In this document: positions 29,248 through 38,623 of the stretch, piece by piece | How the letters are laid out: the number at the start of each line of letters is the position of its first letter | How positions within the stretch are numbered: position 1 is the first letter of the stretch | Assembly: GCF_003319115.1 (NCBI RefSeq) | Contig: NZ_QOHF01000016.1 | Coordinates: 57,708 to 121,707 of the forward strand | Origin: Geodermatophilus sp. TF02-6 | GTDB taxonomy: Bacteria; Actinomycetota; Actinomycetes; Mycobacteriales; Geodermatophilaceae | Reading direction: 5' to 3' | Length of the DNA: 64,000 nt | Translations under genes and position numbers: made by a program | Notes under the pieces: model-generated | Database searches by the model: none | Seen by the model: only the letters and a program-made list of their open reading frames with translations | What the model was told of the DNA's origin: nothing

Positions 29248-29898
29248 TCAGCCCCTGCCGGTCAGCGCGGTCGCGGCGGCCTGCACCAGCAGGGCCGCCG
29301 AGGTGGCGCCCGGGTCCTGGTGGCCGGCGCTGCGCTCGCCGAGGTAGCTGGCCCGACCCTTGCGGGCGACCATCGGCACGGTCGCGTCCCGCCCGTCGGC
29401 GGCCGCCCGCGCGGCGGCCCGGAGCGCCTCGTCGAGCGGCTCCCCGTCGGCCAGCGCCCGGTCCAGCGCGTCGCAGGCCGGGCCCAGCGCGTCGAGCATC
29501 GTCTTGTCCCCGGGCTCGGCCTTGCCGCGGGCGACGACGCCGTCGTACCCGGCCCGGAAGGCGGCGGCCAGCGCGGTGCCGTGGTGGGTGGGGTCGGTGA
29601 CACCGCCGAGCGCGCCCGCGGCGCGCAGGAAGAAGGTGCCGTAGAGCGGGCCGCTGGCGCCGCCGACGGTGCGGATCAGCGTCGTCGCCACGGTCTTGAG
29701 GGCCGCGGCGGGGTCCGCGGGCGGCTCGGCGTCGAGCGCGGACACCGCGGCGGTCAGCCCGCGGTCGAGGTTGGCGCCGTGGTCGGCGTCCCCGATGGCC
29801 GCGTCGAGCGCGGTCAGCTCGTCGCGCTGTTCGTGCACGAGACGCGCGAACTCGCCCACCCAGGCGGTCAGGGCGGCGGTGTCGACCGGATCGGCCAC
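29248..29898 (-). CDS. dhaL: Dihydroxyacetone kinase ADP-binding subunit DhaL
   Basis: 216 residues, the usual DhaL length. The metal-binding Asp cluster is seen in DAAIGDADHGANLDRG, the nucleotide loop in GGASGPLYGTFF, and DKTMLDAL and GRASYLGERSAGHQDPGA complete the family signature. DhaL holds ADP permanently; DhaM recharges it and it then phosphorylates dihydroxyacetone on DhaK. GTG start 3 nt downstream of dhaK. The role is cytoplasmic entry of dihydroxyacetone (from glycerol or sugars) into glycolysis as DHAP at the cost of PEP. Confidence 0.93.
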   Translation of the reverse strand: MADPVDTAALTAWVGEFARLVHEQRDELTALDAAIGDADHGANLDRGLTAAVSALDAEPPADPAAALKTVATTLIRTVGGASGPLYGTFFLRAAGALGGVTDPTHHGTALAAAFRAGYDGVVARGKAEPGDKTMLDALGPACDALDRALADGEPLDEALRAAARAAADGRDATVPMVARKGRASYLGERSAGHQDPGATSAALLVQAAATALTGRG

Positions 29899-29901
29899 CG
29901 G

Positions 29902-30903
<1,002 letters not shown>

Positions 30904-31205
30904 CCTGGCCTCCTGACCTCGGGCTGCGTGACCGCGGTTCCGCTTGGCAGGAGGCTAGGAGCGCCTCCCGGGGTGCACAAGCAGCCGATGGCGTCGGCGG
31001 ACGGCGCCACGACCACCAGCGGCGCGAGGGTCCGACGCCCTGACCGTCGCCGGCGGTCGCCCCACGGTGTCGGCGGGCGGCGTCGGCGGGCGCCGGGGTG
31101 CGCGGGTCGGGCCGCCGCCTCGGGTCCCGCTCCACCCCGCCGGGTCACGTCCCCGGGGAGGGGGGACCCCGGGTCCGCCGCCGGCGCTCGGGGGACGTTG
31201 TCCCG

Positions 31206-31450
31206 GTGGCGAGCGGCACGGGCCCGGACGTGACCCGCAGCGCCGCGGGCCGGCTGGCCGGCGAGGCGACCTGCTGGCTGCCGACGGCCTTCCGCGCCCG
31301 CGGTGGTCAGCCGGGCCGGACGCGGACACCGCCGTGGCCACCTGACGCATCGACGGGCAGGCCGGTGCCGACGGGGAGCAGGCCGTGCAGGTCCGCGTCG
31401 ACCCGGACGACGGCAGCGGAGCGCCGGCCGGCGCCCCGCTGCCGTCGCCG
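31206..31450 (+). pseudogene. Possible remnant of a DUF6544/DUF6920-like gene
   Basis: In the 550-bp gap after dhaK, one frame reads SAAGRLAGEATCWLPTAF, which recalls the EXXWLPXXL segment of DUF6544-type proteins. A second frame continues RWSAGPDADTAVAT, a stop, then RIDGQAGADGEQAVQVRVDP, which fits the next part of such proteins. One frameshift and one stop thus interrupt the match, and both ends are missing. The recognition is from memory of the family pattern and is tentative. The rest of the gap (30904-31205) shows nothing. Confidence 0.4.
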
Positions 31451-31454
31451 GTGG

Positions 31455-32150
31455 TCAGTCCTCGGGGGGCGTCCAGTCGTCGGCCTGCCAGCGGTGGAAC
31501 ACGTGGGCCACCGAGTCCCGCGGGGTCTGCCAGGTCTCCGGGCGGTACGGGCTCACGTACGGGCCGAGATCCTGCATGATCTTGGCGAAGGCCGGCCGGT
31601 GCGACTCGTGGTTGGCCCGCACGGCCGCGGCCTTCTCCCTGTCCTGCTCCAGCAGGTGGAGGAACACGTCCTCCATCGAGTACAGCCAGCGACCGGTCAC
31701 GCCCGTCTCGACCGGCAGCCCACCCGCGTCGGACTCGGCGAAGACCCGGGCGATGTCGGCCTCGGCCCCGGGCTTCATCCGCTGGACGATCACGGTCAGC
31801 TCCCGGTCGTCGGACACCTCGCCCTCGGGCACCCAAGAGTAGAACGGCTTGGCGACCGAGTGCGACGGGTTCTCCCAGTAGCTCGGGTACGGCGTCACGT
31901 AGGGGGCGATCTGCTCGGCGATCGCCTGGAACGCGGGCAGCCCACGGCGCTGGCCCGACACCTCCGGGTCCTCCTTGCGCTCGATGACGTGGATGTAGAG
32001 GTCCTCGTACGAGAGCAGGTACCGCCCGATGACGCCGAGGTCCTGCGGCCTGGTGGACTCGTCGTAGTAGGCGAAGACCGGGCCGACCTTGTCCTCGCTG
32101 CCGGGGACCATGTGGCAGACGATCACGTTCCGGAAGGGCCGGAAGACCAT
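31455..32150 (-). CDS. Tandem TcmI-like polyketide cyclase-family protein
   Basis: 231 residues containing two copies of a TcmI-like dimeric alpha/beta-barrel unit. Copy 1: VIGRYLLSYEDLYIHVIE ... YVTPYPSYWENPSHSVAKPFYSW. Copy 2: VTGRWLYSMEDVFLHLLE ... YVSPYRPETWQTPRDSVAHVFHRW. TcmI itself is one such ~107-residue unit that dimerises, so this chain probably forms an intramolecular pseudo-dimer. TcmI folds aromatic polyketide chains, but no polyketide synthase is in the window, so the substrate is unknown and another barrel function is possible. ATG at 32150 follows GGAGC. It seems to be a single-gene unit. Confidence 0.8.
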   Translation of the reverse strand: MVFRPFRNVIVCHMVPGSEDKVGPVFAYYDESTRPQDLGVIGRYLLSYEDLYIHVIERKEDPEVSGQRRGLPAFQAIAEQIAPYVTPYPSYWENPSHSVAKPFYSWVPEGEVSDDRELTVIVQRMKPGAEADIARVFAESDAGGLPVETGVTGRWLYSMEDVFLHLLEQDREKAAAVRANHESHRPAFAKIMQDLGPYVSPYRPETWQTPRDSVAHVFHRWQADDWTPPED

Positions 32151-32203
32151 GGCTGCTCCTTGCGTGGGATCGGGTTCGGCGAGACGACGGAGCGCGTCGC
32201 GGG

Positions 32204-32218
32204 GACGAGCGTCTCGTC
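32204..32218. promoter_or_regulatory. Palindrome upstream of the TcmI-like gene
   Basis: GACGAG-CGT-CTCGTC, a perfect 6-bp inverted repeat about 55 bp before the start, is a possible operator. In the rest of the gap to 32754 (over 500 bp) I see no convincing gene or RNA. Confidence 0.4.
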
Positions 32219-32754
32219 TCCGTCCTCGGAGGGGGAGGACTTCGGCTCTGCTGGTGGGGCCGTGGGTTAAGAGCAGGCAAACGCTAGAGCCACTCCAGCG
32301 ACGGCCACATCCGTCACAGGTCGCGTTCCGCACCCGCGACCACCGCATGGGACGGCGCGGGGAGCGCCTGCACCGGGAGGTGCGGCTCGGCGTCCGGCGT
32401 CCGGTGCCGGCCGGAGCCGGGGCACCCCTACCCGGGTATGACCCGTGCCCGGAGGCGTGCAGCGGGGTCGGCCGACGGTGCCCGGTCCCGGCTGCTGGCC
32501 GCTGCCGGCCGCCCGGGCCGCCGTGCCCGTGCGGTCCCGGAGCGGCTCGACCGGGGACGCGGCGCCCACCGCCCCCTCCGGAGGTCGGAGCGGGCCTCCT
32601 CCCTGCGGCGCGGCGGCCTCCCCGGGGACCGGGCGGGTCCGCGCGGCCGGCGGGGACCTCCACCGCAGGTGGTCCGGACGCCGCCGGCGGCTCGTCGCCC
32701 GCGGGACCACCACCGGCGTCCCCGCAGACCTGCGCTCCCCGACCGAGCGGGCTC

Positions 32755-35223
32755 CTACACGAACTCGGACCGCTGCAACCAGGCGAACGCGGCCCAGCCG
32801 GGGAGGATCGGCAGCCAGAACGTCGTGAGGCGGTACAGGAAGACGGCCGGGACGGCGATCGTGTGGTCCATCCCGGCGGCGACCAGCCCCGCGATCAGGG
32901 CGGCCTCGAGGGCGCCGAGGCCGCCGGGGGTGGGGGCGACGGCGGCGATCGCGGCGCCGGCGAGGTAGACCGCGCCCACGGTGGCCAGATCCAGGCCGCC
33001 ACCGAAGGCGCGGGTGGACAGGTACAGGCTGAGCTGGTAGCCGACGGTGATCAGGGCCGAGCCGCCCAGCAGCAGCGCGAGCCGGCCCGGGGTGCGCAGG
33101 ACGGCGGCGACGCCGTGGACCGAGCGGCGCACCAGCGGGACCAGCCGGGCGGCCACCAGCCGGCGCACGGCCGGGACGGCGAGGGTGGCCGCGGCCAGGG
33201 CCAGCACCGCCAGCGCACCCCAGCCGAGGACCTCCGGGTGCGGCAGCCGCAGGGAGCCGAACACCGACCGCCCGGCCCAGACGGCGAACACCAGCATCAG
33301 CAGGACGTGGACGACGCCACCGGCCACGTAGTCCAGGCCGACCGCCGAGCCGGCCACCGCGCCGTCCACGCCGCTCTTCTGCAGGAAGCGCACGTTGAGC
33401 GCCACCCCGCCGAGGCCGGCCGGGGCCAGCTTGGAGGCGAACGACGAGGCCAGCTGGGCGACGAGCGTGGGCAGCGGACGCAGCCGGGCGGGCACGGCTC
33501 CGGCCAGGCTCAGGGCGGCCCCCACGTAGGTCAGCGCGGACGTCGCCACGATCAGCGGCGCCCAGGCCCAGTCGGCCTCCCGGACGCGCTCGGCCATGCC
33601 CCGCACGTCCCCGAGCTGCGGCGCGAGCAGGTAGGTCACCACGACCAGCGCGACGACGGTGAGCAGCGTCCTGGGGTGGATCCGCTCCAGGTCGGCCAGC
33701 TGCGGCTCGGGGACGCCGCACCGGCGGGACACGGCGGCGCGGACCTGCCCGACCAGGCCCCGGCGGTGCCGCAGCGCGTCCCGCGTGGCGCCGCTGAGCG
33801 TGGTCGGCTGCAGCCGGGGCAGGCACGCGGCCACGGCCTGCGGCCCCAGCTGCGCGATCGCGGCGTCCACGGCGGGGTCGACGCCGACCTGCAGGGCCAG
33901 CGCGACGAGCAGCTGGGCGACGTCCGCGTCGAGGAGCGCCGGAGCGGCGGCGACCTCGCTGAACCCCCAGTCGATGAGCCACGGACGGCCGGTGCGGTCG
34001 AGCAGGACGTTGGCGCGGCGCAGGTCGCGGTGGGCGACGGAGTGCCGGCGCAGGACGGCCACCTGCGCCCAGATCCCGTGCAGCACCGCCGGCGTCACGT
34101 CCGCATCGGGCACCCGGTCGAGGGTCGCGCCGTCGACCAGGTCGTGGGCGAGCAGGAAGGAGTCGCGGCCCACCGGGGCGATGGCCCGCAGCCGAGGGGT
34201 CCGCGCACCGGCGTCCCGGACGAGCAGCGACACCAGCGCCTCGTGCTCCACGGCGCGGCGCAGCGAGGAGAACGGCCGCTCGTCCCCGACGTCTTTGAGC
34301 CGGACGAACCGGTAGGCCCGGAACAGCAGGTCGGCAGACCGGTTGTCCGCGCCCATGACCTTGACGAACACCCGGCTGCCGTCGTCCAGGGTGGCCACGT
34401 GCGGCACCGAGCCGCGGGCGTCGACCGCCGCCGGCCGCACGTCGACCAGCGGCAGGCCGCTGCCGGTCAGGGCGGCGGCGACGGCGGCCCGGGTCGGCCG
34501 GCTGTCGGGACGGCCGAGCGCCAGCAGCGTCGCCGAGCCCGCCGCGGCGCCGAGGACGAGCGCGACGGCCAGGGTGGCCGGGAGGACGATCGGCATCAGC
34601 AGCCGCAGCGCCGTGACCAGCGCCAGCAGCAGGACGCCGGCGCGCCGCCACCGGCCGGACACGAACGGCGCGAGCACCCCGAACGACGCCGCGACGACGG
34701 CCAGGCCGTCCGCGAACAGCGGGGTGTCGACGCCGCCCCGGCGCACGACCTCGCCGGCCAGCACGGCGCTGTCCCCGCGGCCGAGGAAGGCCTCGACCCC
34801 GCGCAGCAGCGCCGCCGCGAGCACGCCGCTCACCAGCAGGTAGCCGAGCAGCCGGGAGCGCCGCAGCACGAGGGGTGCGGTCCAGGCCGCGATGAGCGAG
34901 GCGAGCACCAGCAGGGTCGAGGTCCCGGCCAGCACCCGGCCGACCGCCGGCGTCAGCAGCGACAACCGCCGGACCAGGTCGTCGTCCAGCGACCGGCCCG
35001 CGTCCCGGGACCAGCGGGCGAGCACGACCAGCAGCAGGGTGACCAGGACCAGCACGACGGTGCGCAGCACGTCGCTCGGGGACCGGACGTAGCCGGTGAT
35101 CTCCTCCCGGGTGGCGTCCCTCGCCCCCGGCGCGGCGGCGGGCGCCGTCGGGACCCGCGGCGACGGGGGAGGCGTCCCCGGTGGCCGGACGCCCGGAGGC
35201 GTCGCTCCTCGAGTCTGGTCCAT
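32755..35223 (-). CDS. LPG-synthase-TM family membrane protein with an internal kinase-like domain
   Basis: 822 residues in three parts. The N-terminal ~270 hold about seven membrane segments. Residues ~290-540 form a cytoplasmic protein-kinase-like domain: VFVKV as the nucleotide-lysine strand, HRDLRRANVLLD as catalytic loop and LIDWGF as the DFG equivalent. The C-terminal ~260 carry the UPF0104/LPG_synthase_TM region found in MprF and AglD (ALNVRFLQKSGV, PTPGGLGALEAAL). The kinase-like part resembles RIO/aminoglycoside-phosphotransferase folds and keeps the key residues. A lipid- or envelope-linked function is likely but unassigned. ATG at 35223 is preferred over an upstream GTG because GGGGAGG is spaced 8 nt from it. 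The 327 bp upstream hold no visible gene. Confidence 0.85.
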   Translation of the reverse strand: MDQTRGATPPGVRPPGTPPPSPRVPTAPAAAPGARDATREEITGYVRSPSDVLRTVVLVLVTLLLVVLARWSRDAGRSLDDDLVRRLSLLTPAVGRVLAGTSTLLVLASLIAAWTAPLVLRRSRLLGYLLVSGVLAAALLRGVEAFLGRGDSAVLAGEVVRRGGVDTPLFADGLAVVAASFGVLAPFVSGRWRRAGVLLLALVTALRLLMPIVLPATLAVALVLGAAAGSATLLALGRPDSRPTRAAVAAALTGSGLPLVDVRPAAVDARGSVPHVATLDDGSRVFVKVMGADNRSADLLFRAYRFVRLKDVGDERPFSSLRRAVEHEALVSLLVRDAGARTPRLRAIAPVGRDSFLLAHDLVDGATLDRVPDADVTPAVLHGIWAQVAVLRRHSVAHRDLRRANVLLDRTGRPWLIDWGFSEVAAAPALLDADVAQLLVALALQVGVDPAVDAAIAQLGPQAVAACLPRLQPTTLSGATRDALRHRRGLVGQVRAAVSRRCGVPEPQLADLERIHPRTLLTVVALVVVTYLLAPQLGDVRGMAERVREADWAWAPLIVATSALTYVGAALSLAGAVPARLRPLPTLVAQLASSFASKLAPAGLGGVALNVRFLQKSGVDGAVAGSAVGLDYVAGGVVHVLLMLVFAVWAGRSVFGSLRLPHPEVLGWGALAVLALAAATLAVPAVRRLVAARLVPLVRRSVHGVAAVLRTPGRLALLLGGSALITVGYQLSLYLSTRAFGGGLDLATVGAVYLAGAAIAAVAPTPGGLGALEAALIAGLVAAGMDHTIAVPAVFLYRLTTFWLPILPGWAAFAWLQRSEFV

Positions 35224-35550
35224 GCGCTGCGCCTCCCCGGGCACGGCGGCGCGAGATCCGGCTGGCCTCCCCCCGGGGGAGGCGGCGGCTCCCGAGGGTA
35301 GGGGCGCGGCCCGTGCGGCGGGGCGCGATCGGACCTCGGGCGCGCGACGGGCCCGACGGGTCCGGATGTGCGCGCCCGCGGCGCCGGCGGCGGCCGGCAG
35401 GCGTCCGGGACCTCTGTTGCCGAGCCGTTCCGCGACTCGCGTGCTCGCTGCGGGCAGGGCCCCGGGGACTCCCCGGGTGCGCCCCGCCCGCCAGCTGCCG
35501 CGGTGGGCGTCCGGTCGCCCGCCGATCGACCCGCCGCTCGTCGAGCCGGG

Positions 35551-36102
35551 CTACCCGCCGAGCAGCCGGCGCAGGCCGCGCACCGGTGCGCGGACCGACC
35601 AGAGCGCCACCCGCCCCGGCGCGGCCGCGGCGGCGCGCACCGCGCGCACGCCCAGCCGCAGCAGGTCGGCGTACTCCGCGGGCCGCGGCGCTCCCGCCGC
35701 AGGGGCGGGCGCGGGGGACGACGGCCCCGGGACCAGCAGGTCGACCGCGGTGCGCCGCCGCGGGGAGCGCAGCGAGTCGAACGACGGGATCGCCGGCGCC
35801 TGCGGCGACTCGTCCTCGGCCGGTCCGGGACCGTCCGCCGGGACGACGGGGTGCCCGGAGCCGGCCTGCGCCGAGGCCGCGACCCGGGGGATGGGCGTGG
35901 GCGGTTCGGGGACGACGAGCCGGATCGCGGCGATCAGCCCCGGACCCAGCCCGGGAACCGCGGCGAGGTCCCGCCGGGTCAGCGCCGCCAGGTCGTCGAC
36001 GGTGCCCACCCCGGCGCGGGTCAGCGCGGTCACCGCCCGTCCGGGCAACCCCAGATCCCGGATCGTCGCGGTCGGCGCATCTCCCGGCGGCCTGGTCGGC
36101 AT
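35551..36102 (-). CDS. Helix-hairpin-helix protein (RNAP alpha-CTD-like)
   Basis: 183 residues. The N-terminal 50 form an alpha-CTD-like helix-hairpin-helix unit: LGLPGRAVTALTRAGVGTV, DDLAALTRRDLAAVPGLG. The middle is Pro/Ala/Ser-rich and disordered, and the C-terminus is basic (LWSVRAPVRGLRRLLGG). It could bind DNA non-specifically; function unknown. ATG at 36102 has no strong ribosome site, so the start is uncertain, but nothing in frame upstream looks conserved. It follows the coiled-coil gene on the same strand with a 125-nt gap. Confidence 0.65.
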   Translation of the reverse strand: MPTRPPGDAPTATIRDLGLPGRAVTALTRAGVGTVDDLAALTRRDLAAVPGLGPGLIAAIRLVVPEPPTPIPRVAASAQAGSGHPVVPADGPGPAEDESPQAPAIPSFDSLRSPRRRTAVDLLVPGPSSPAPAPAAGAPRPAEYADLLRLGVRAVRAAAAAPGRVALWSVRAPVRGLRRLLGG

Positions 36103-36227
36103 GCCGTCGAACCTAGCGCCGCCGCCCGCGGCGGCGAGGTCCCCCTCGGGGCCGACACGGGCGGCCGCAGGCCATCCGGGGAGGGCGGTCCGGCGGGATC
36201 CCCACGGTGCCGGCACCCCCGGTCGGG

Positions 36228-37418
36228 TCACCGGTCGCCGCGCCGCCGCTCCGGCTCGGCGGTCAGCGCCGCCACCCGGGCGCGCAGCGCCTCGACCTCG
36301 GCGGTGAGCGCGCCGACCCGCTCGGTGGCGGCGCGGGCGGAGCTCCCGGCCTCGGCCGCCCGCCGGTCGGCGTCCTCGGCGCGCTGGACGGCCCGGGCCG
36401 CGTCCGTGACGGCGGTCTGGCGGTCCTGCTCGGCGGCGGCCGCCCGGCCGGCCGCCGCCGCTGCCGCGGTCCGCGCGTCGTGCTCGGCGCGTCGGGCCGC
36501 GGCCCGCTCCCGCTCGGCGTCGCGGGCCTGCTCGCGCGCCGCCGCCGCGGCCGCCTGCGCCCGGTCGCGGGCGGTGAGGGCCTCGTCGCGTTCCCGCGTC
36601 CGGGTGCGGACGTCCCCGGTGAGGGTCCGCTCGGTGACGCTCCACTCGGCGCGGGCGCGGACGAGGGCGTCGTGCTCGCGGGCGGCGTCCGCCCGGTCCC
36701 GCTCCGCGGCCTGCCGCGCCTGCTCCGCCGCGAGCCGCGCCGCCTGGCCCTCGCGCTCCGCCGCGCGCGCGGCCTGCTCGGCGGCGCGGCGTCCCCCCTC
36801 GGCCTCGTCCCGCGCCGCCTCGGCCGCCACCCGGGCGGCCGTGGCCTGCTCGACGACCCGCCGCGCCTCGGCTCCGGCCTCGGCCACCCGGTGCTCGGCC
36901 GTGGCCCGGGCCTCCGCCGCGGCGTGCTTGGCGCCGCGGGCCGCCTCCTCGGCGGCGGCGGCGCGCTGTTCGGCGCGGCGGGCCTGCTCCTCGGCGCGCG
37001 ACCGGGCGGCGTGCGCGGCGTCGACGTCCGCGCTCGCCTGGGCGAGCCGGGCCTCCACGGTGGTCTCGTCGCGGTACTGGTCGAGGGCGTCGGCGGCCGC
37101 GGTGAGCAGGACCGCCTGCGCCTCGGCGGCTCCGGCGGCCTCCCGGGTCGCCGCCGCCCACCGGCCCACCAGGGACCGGACCCGGCCCTCCGGGGGGAGG
37201 TCCTCGGCCAGCGCGGCGGCGCTCGCCGCGGCCCGGGTGGTCCTGGCGCTGGTCGCCCGGACGCGGGCCTGCCGGGCGGTCTCGGGGTTGTGGCGGGGGT
37301 CGGCGCAGAACCTCGGCGAGGGGCCGCTGCGTCCGGGCACCCGGGGCCGGCGCGGCTGCGCGCAGCCGGGATAGGCGCAGCGCTCGTCCGGGGGGACTCC
37401 GGTGGGGGTGGGCGTCAC
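36228..37418 (-). CDS. Long coiled-coil protein with N-terminal Cys motif (KfrA-like context)
   Basis: 396 residues. The first 45 hold CAYPGCAQP and FCADPRHNPETARQARVRA, a possible small zinc-binding or DNA-recognition unit. From about residue 60 to the end the chain is an almost unbroken Ala/Glu/Arg/Gln heptad coiled coil, as in KfrA-type DNA-binding or structural proteins. It is divergent from a tyrosine recombinase, an arrangement that suggests a mobile or formerly mobile unit. GTG at 37418 lacks a ribosome site and TATCAT lies just upstream, so it may be leaderless. Function inferred from architecture only. Confidence 0.7.
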   Translation of the reverse strand: MTPTPTGVPPDERCAYPGCAQPRRPRVPGRSGPSPRFCADPRHNPETARQARVRATSARTTRAAASAAALAEDLPPEGRVRSLVGRWAAATREAAGAAEAQAVLLTAAADALDQYRDETTVEARLAQASADVDAAHAARSRAEEQARRAEQRAAAAEEAARGAKHAAAEARATAEHRVAEAGAEARRVVEQATAARVAAEAARDEAEGGRRAAEQAARAAEREGQAARLAAEQARQAAERDRADAAREHDALVRARAEWSVTERTLTGDVRTRTRERDEALTARDRAQAAAAAAREQARDAERERAAARRAEHDARTAAAAAAGRAAAAEQDRQTAVTDAARAVQRAEDADRRAAEAGSSARAATERVGALTAEVEALRARVAALTAEPERRRGDR

Positions 37419-37424
37419 GCCGGA

Positions 37425-37513
37425 GATGATAAATGGGCCACACCGCCCATGTATCCATTAGTTCGCCGGCCGGGAGTGCGACCGATCGGCGGGTGGGGCA
37501 CACTGCGATCGGT
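37425..37513. promoter_or_regulatory. Divergent control region of coiled-coil protein and recombinase
   Basis: An AT-richer stretch in this GC-rich window. ATGGGC/GCCCAT (37433-37438 and 37445-37450) overlaps the apparent promoter (TATCAT, minus strand). A second inverted pair, ACCGATCG/CGATCGGT, lies at 37481-37488 and 37506-37513. These could be operators for the coiled-coil protein or recombinase binding sites. Confidence 0.5.
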
Positions 37514-37537
37514 TCCGAGAAACACCTCTTCTGCGAA

Positions 37538-38611
37538 GTGACGTCCGGCCCGGGGAGGCGTGCGCTGAGCGAACCGTCTCCCCGCGAACCGTCTCCCCGC
37601 GGACCGGACACCGCGGACACCGCGGAGCACCCGGCGCTCGCGCCGGGCCCGGCCCGGGCGCTGTCGCCCGCGGAGCTGGCCTCGGTCGGCTCCTACGTCG
37701 CCGCCGCCCAGGCCGACTCCACCCGCGCCGCCTACCGCCGGGACGTGGCCGCCTGGGCCACCTGGTGCGCCGGCCGGAGCCTGCCGGCGGGCCTGCCCGC
37801 CGACCCCCTGCACGTCGCGGCGTGGCTGGCCGGGTTGGCCGACGCCGGGCACAGCCCGCGCTACATCGCCCGTCGGCTGTCCGCGCTCAACGACGCGCAC
37901 CGGGCGGCCGGGCACGTCGCGCCCGGCGACTCCGCGGGCGTGCGGCGCACCCTCGCCGGGATCCGCCGCACCGCCACCCGGACCGGCTACCGGCCCCGGC
38001 AGGCGCGCGCGCTGGACACCCCGACCGTCCGCGCCCTCGTCGAGGACCTGCCCGGCACCCCCGCCGGGCTGCGCGACCGCGCGCTGATCCTGGTCGGCTA
38101 CGCGCTCGGCCTGCGGGCCTCGGACCTGGTGGGGCTGCGGGTCGAGGACCTCACCCCGGCCGGGCACGGCGGCCTCGACGTCCTCCTGCGGTTCTCCAAG
38201 ACCGACCAGAACGGCGCCGGGCAGACCCTCGCCCTGGCCGAGGGCGTCCGCGAGGCCACCTGCCCGGTCCGCGCCGTCCGCGCGTGGCTGGCCGCCCTCG
38301 CCGAGCGGGGCGTCACCTCGGGCCCGCTGTTCCGCTCCGTCGGCAAGGGCCGCAGCCGGCGGCTCGGCGCCACCGCGCTGACCACCCGCAGCGTCGACCT
38401 GGTCCTGGCGCGGGCCGCGGCGCGCGCCGGCGTGGCCACGACGGGCCTGTCCCCGCACTCGCTGCGCCGCGGCTTCGCCACCACCGCCTACGCCTCGGGC
38501 GTGAGCGAGAAGGAGATCAGCCGCACCGGCCGGTGGACGTCGCTGGTGGTCCGCTCCTACGACGCCTCCAGCCGGTGGGCCGACCCCGCCTCCGGCTCCC
38601 TGGGCCTCTGA
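37538..38611 (+). CDS. Tyrosine recombinase (phage-type integrase)
   Basis: About 357 residues. An N-terminal SAM-like core-binding domain (STRAAYRRDVAAWATWCAGR) is followed by the catalytic domain: Arg in YALGLRASDLVGL, Lys in RFSKTDQ, HSLRRGFAT for the H-x-x-R pair, GRWTS for the H/W position, and Tyr in VVRSYDASS. All catalytic residues are present. It cuts and rejoins DNA through a 3'-phosphotyrosine. The start is uncertain: GTG at 37538 is the last plausible upstream codon, but an upstream ATG at 37433 is in frame. A 15-nt duplication encodes EPSPREPSPRG near the N-terminus. No att site or partner prophage genes were found. Confidence 0.85.
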   Translation: MTSGPGRRALSEPSPREPSPRGPDTADTAEHPALAPGPARALSPAELASVGSYVAAAQADSTRAAYRRDVAAWATWCAGRSLPAGLPADPLHVAAWLAGLADAGHSPRYIARRLSALNDAHRAAGHVAPGDSAGVRRTLAGIRRTATRTGYRPRQARALDTPTVRALVEDLPGTPAGLRDRALILVGYALGLRASDLVGLRVEDLTPAGHGGLDVLLRFSKTDQNGAGQTLALAEGVREATCPVRAVRAWLAALAERGVTSGPLFRSVGKGRSRRLGATALTTRSVDLVLARAAARAGVATTGLSPHSLRRGFATTAYASGVSEKEISRTGRWTSLVVRSYDASSRWADPASGSLGL

Positions 38612-38623
38612 CCCCCGGAGCGC

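Noticed and set aside
32089..35301. 1070-codon plus-strand frame over the LPG-synthase-like gene
   Set aside because: Antisense shadow; Gln/Gly/Arg-rich without domains, while the minus strand has kinase and membrane motifs.
37538..38611. Prophage or integrative element around the recombinase
   Set aside because: No phage structural, replication or conjugation genes, no tRNA and no flanking direct repeats were seen.
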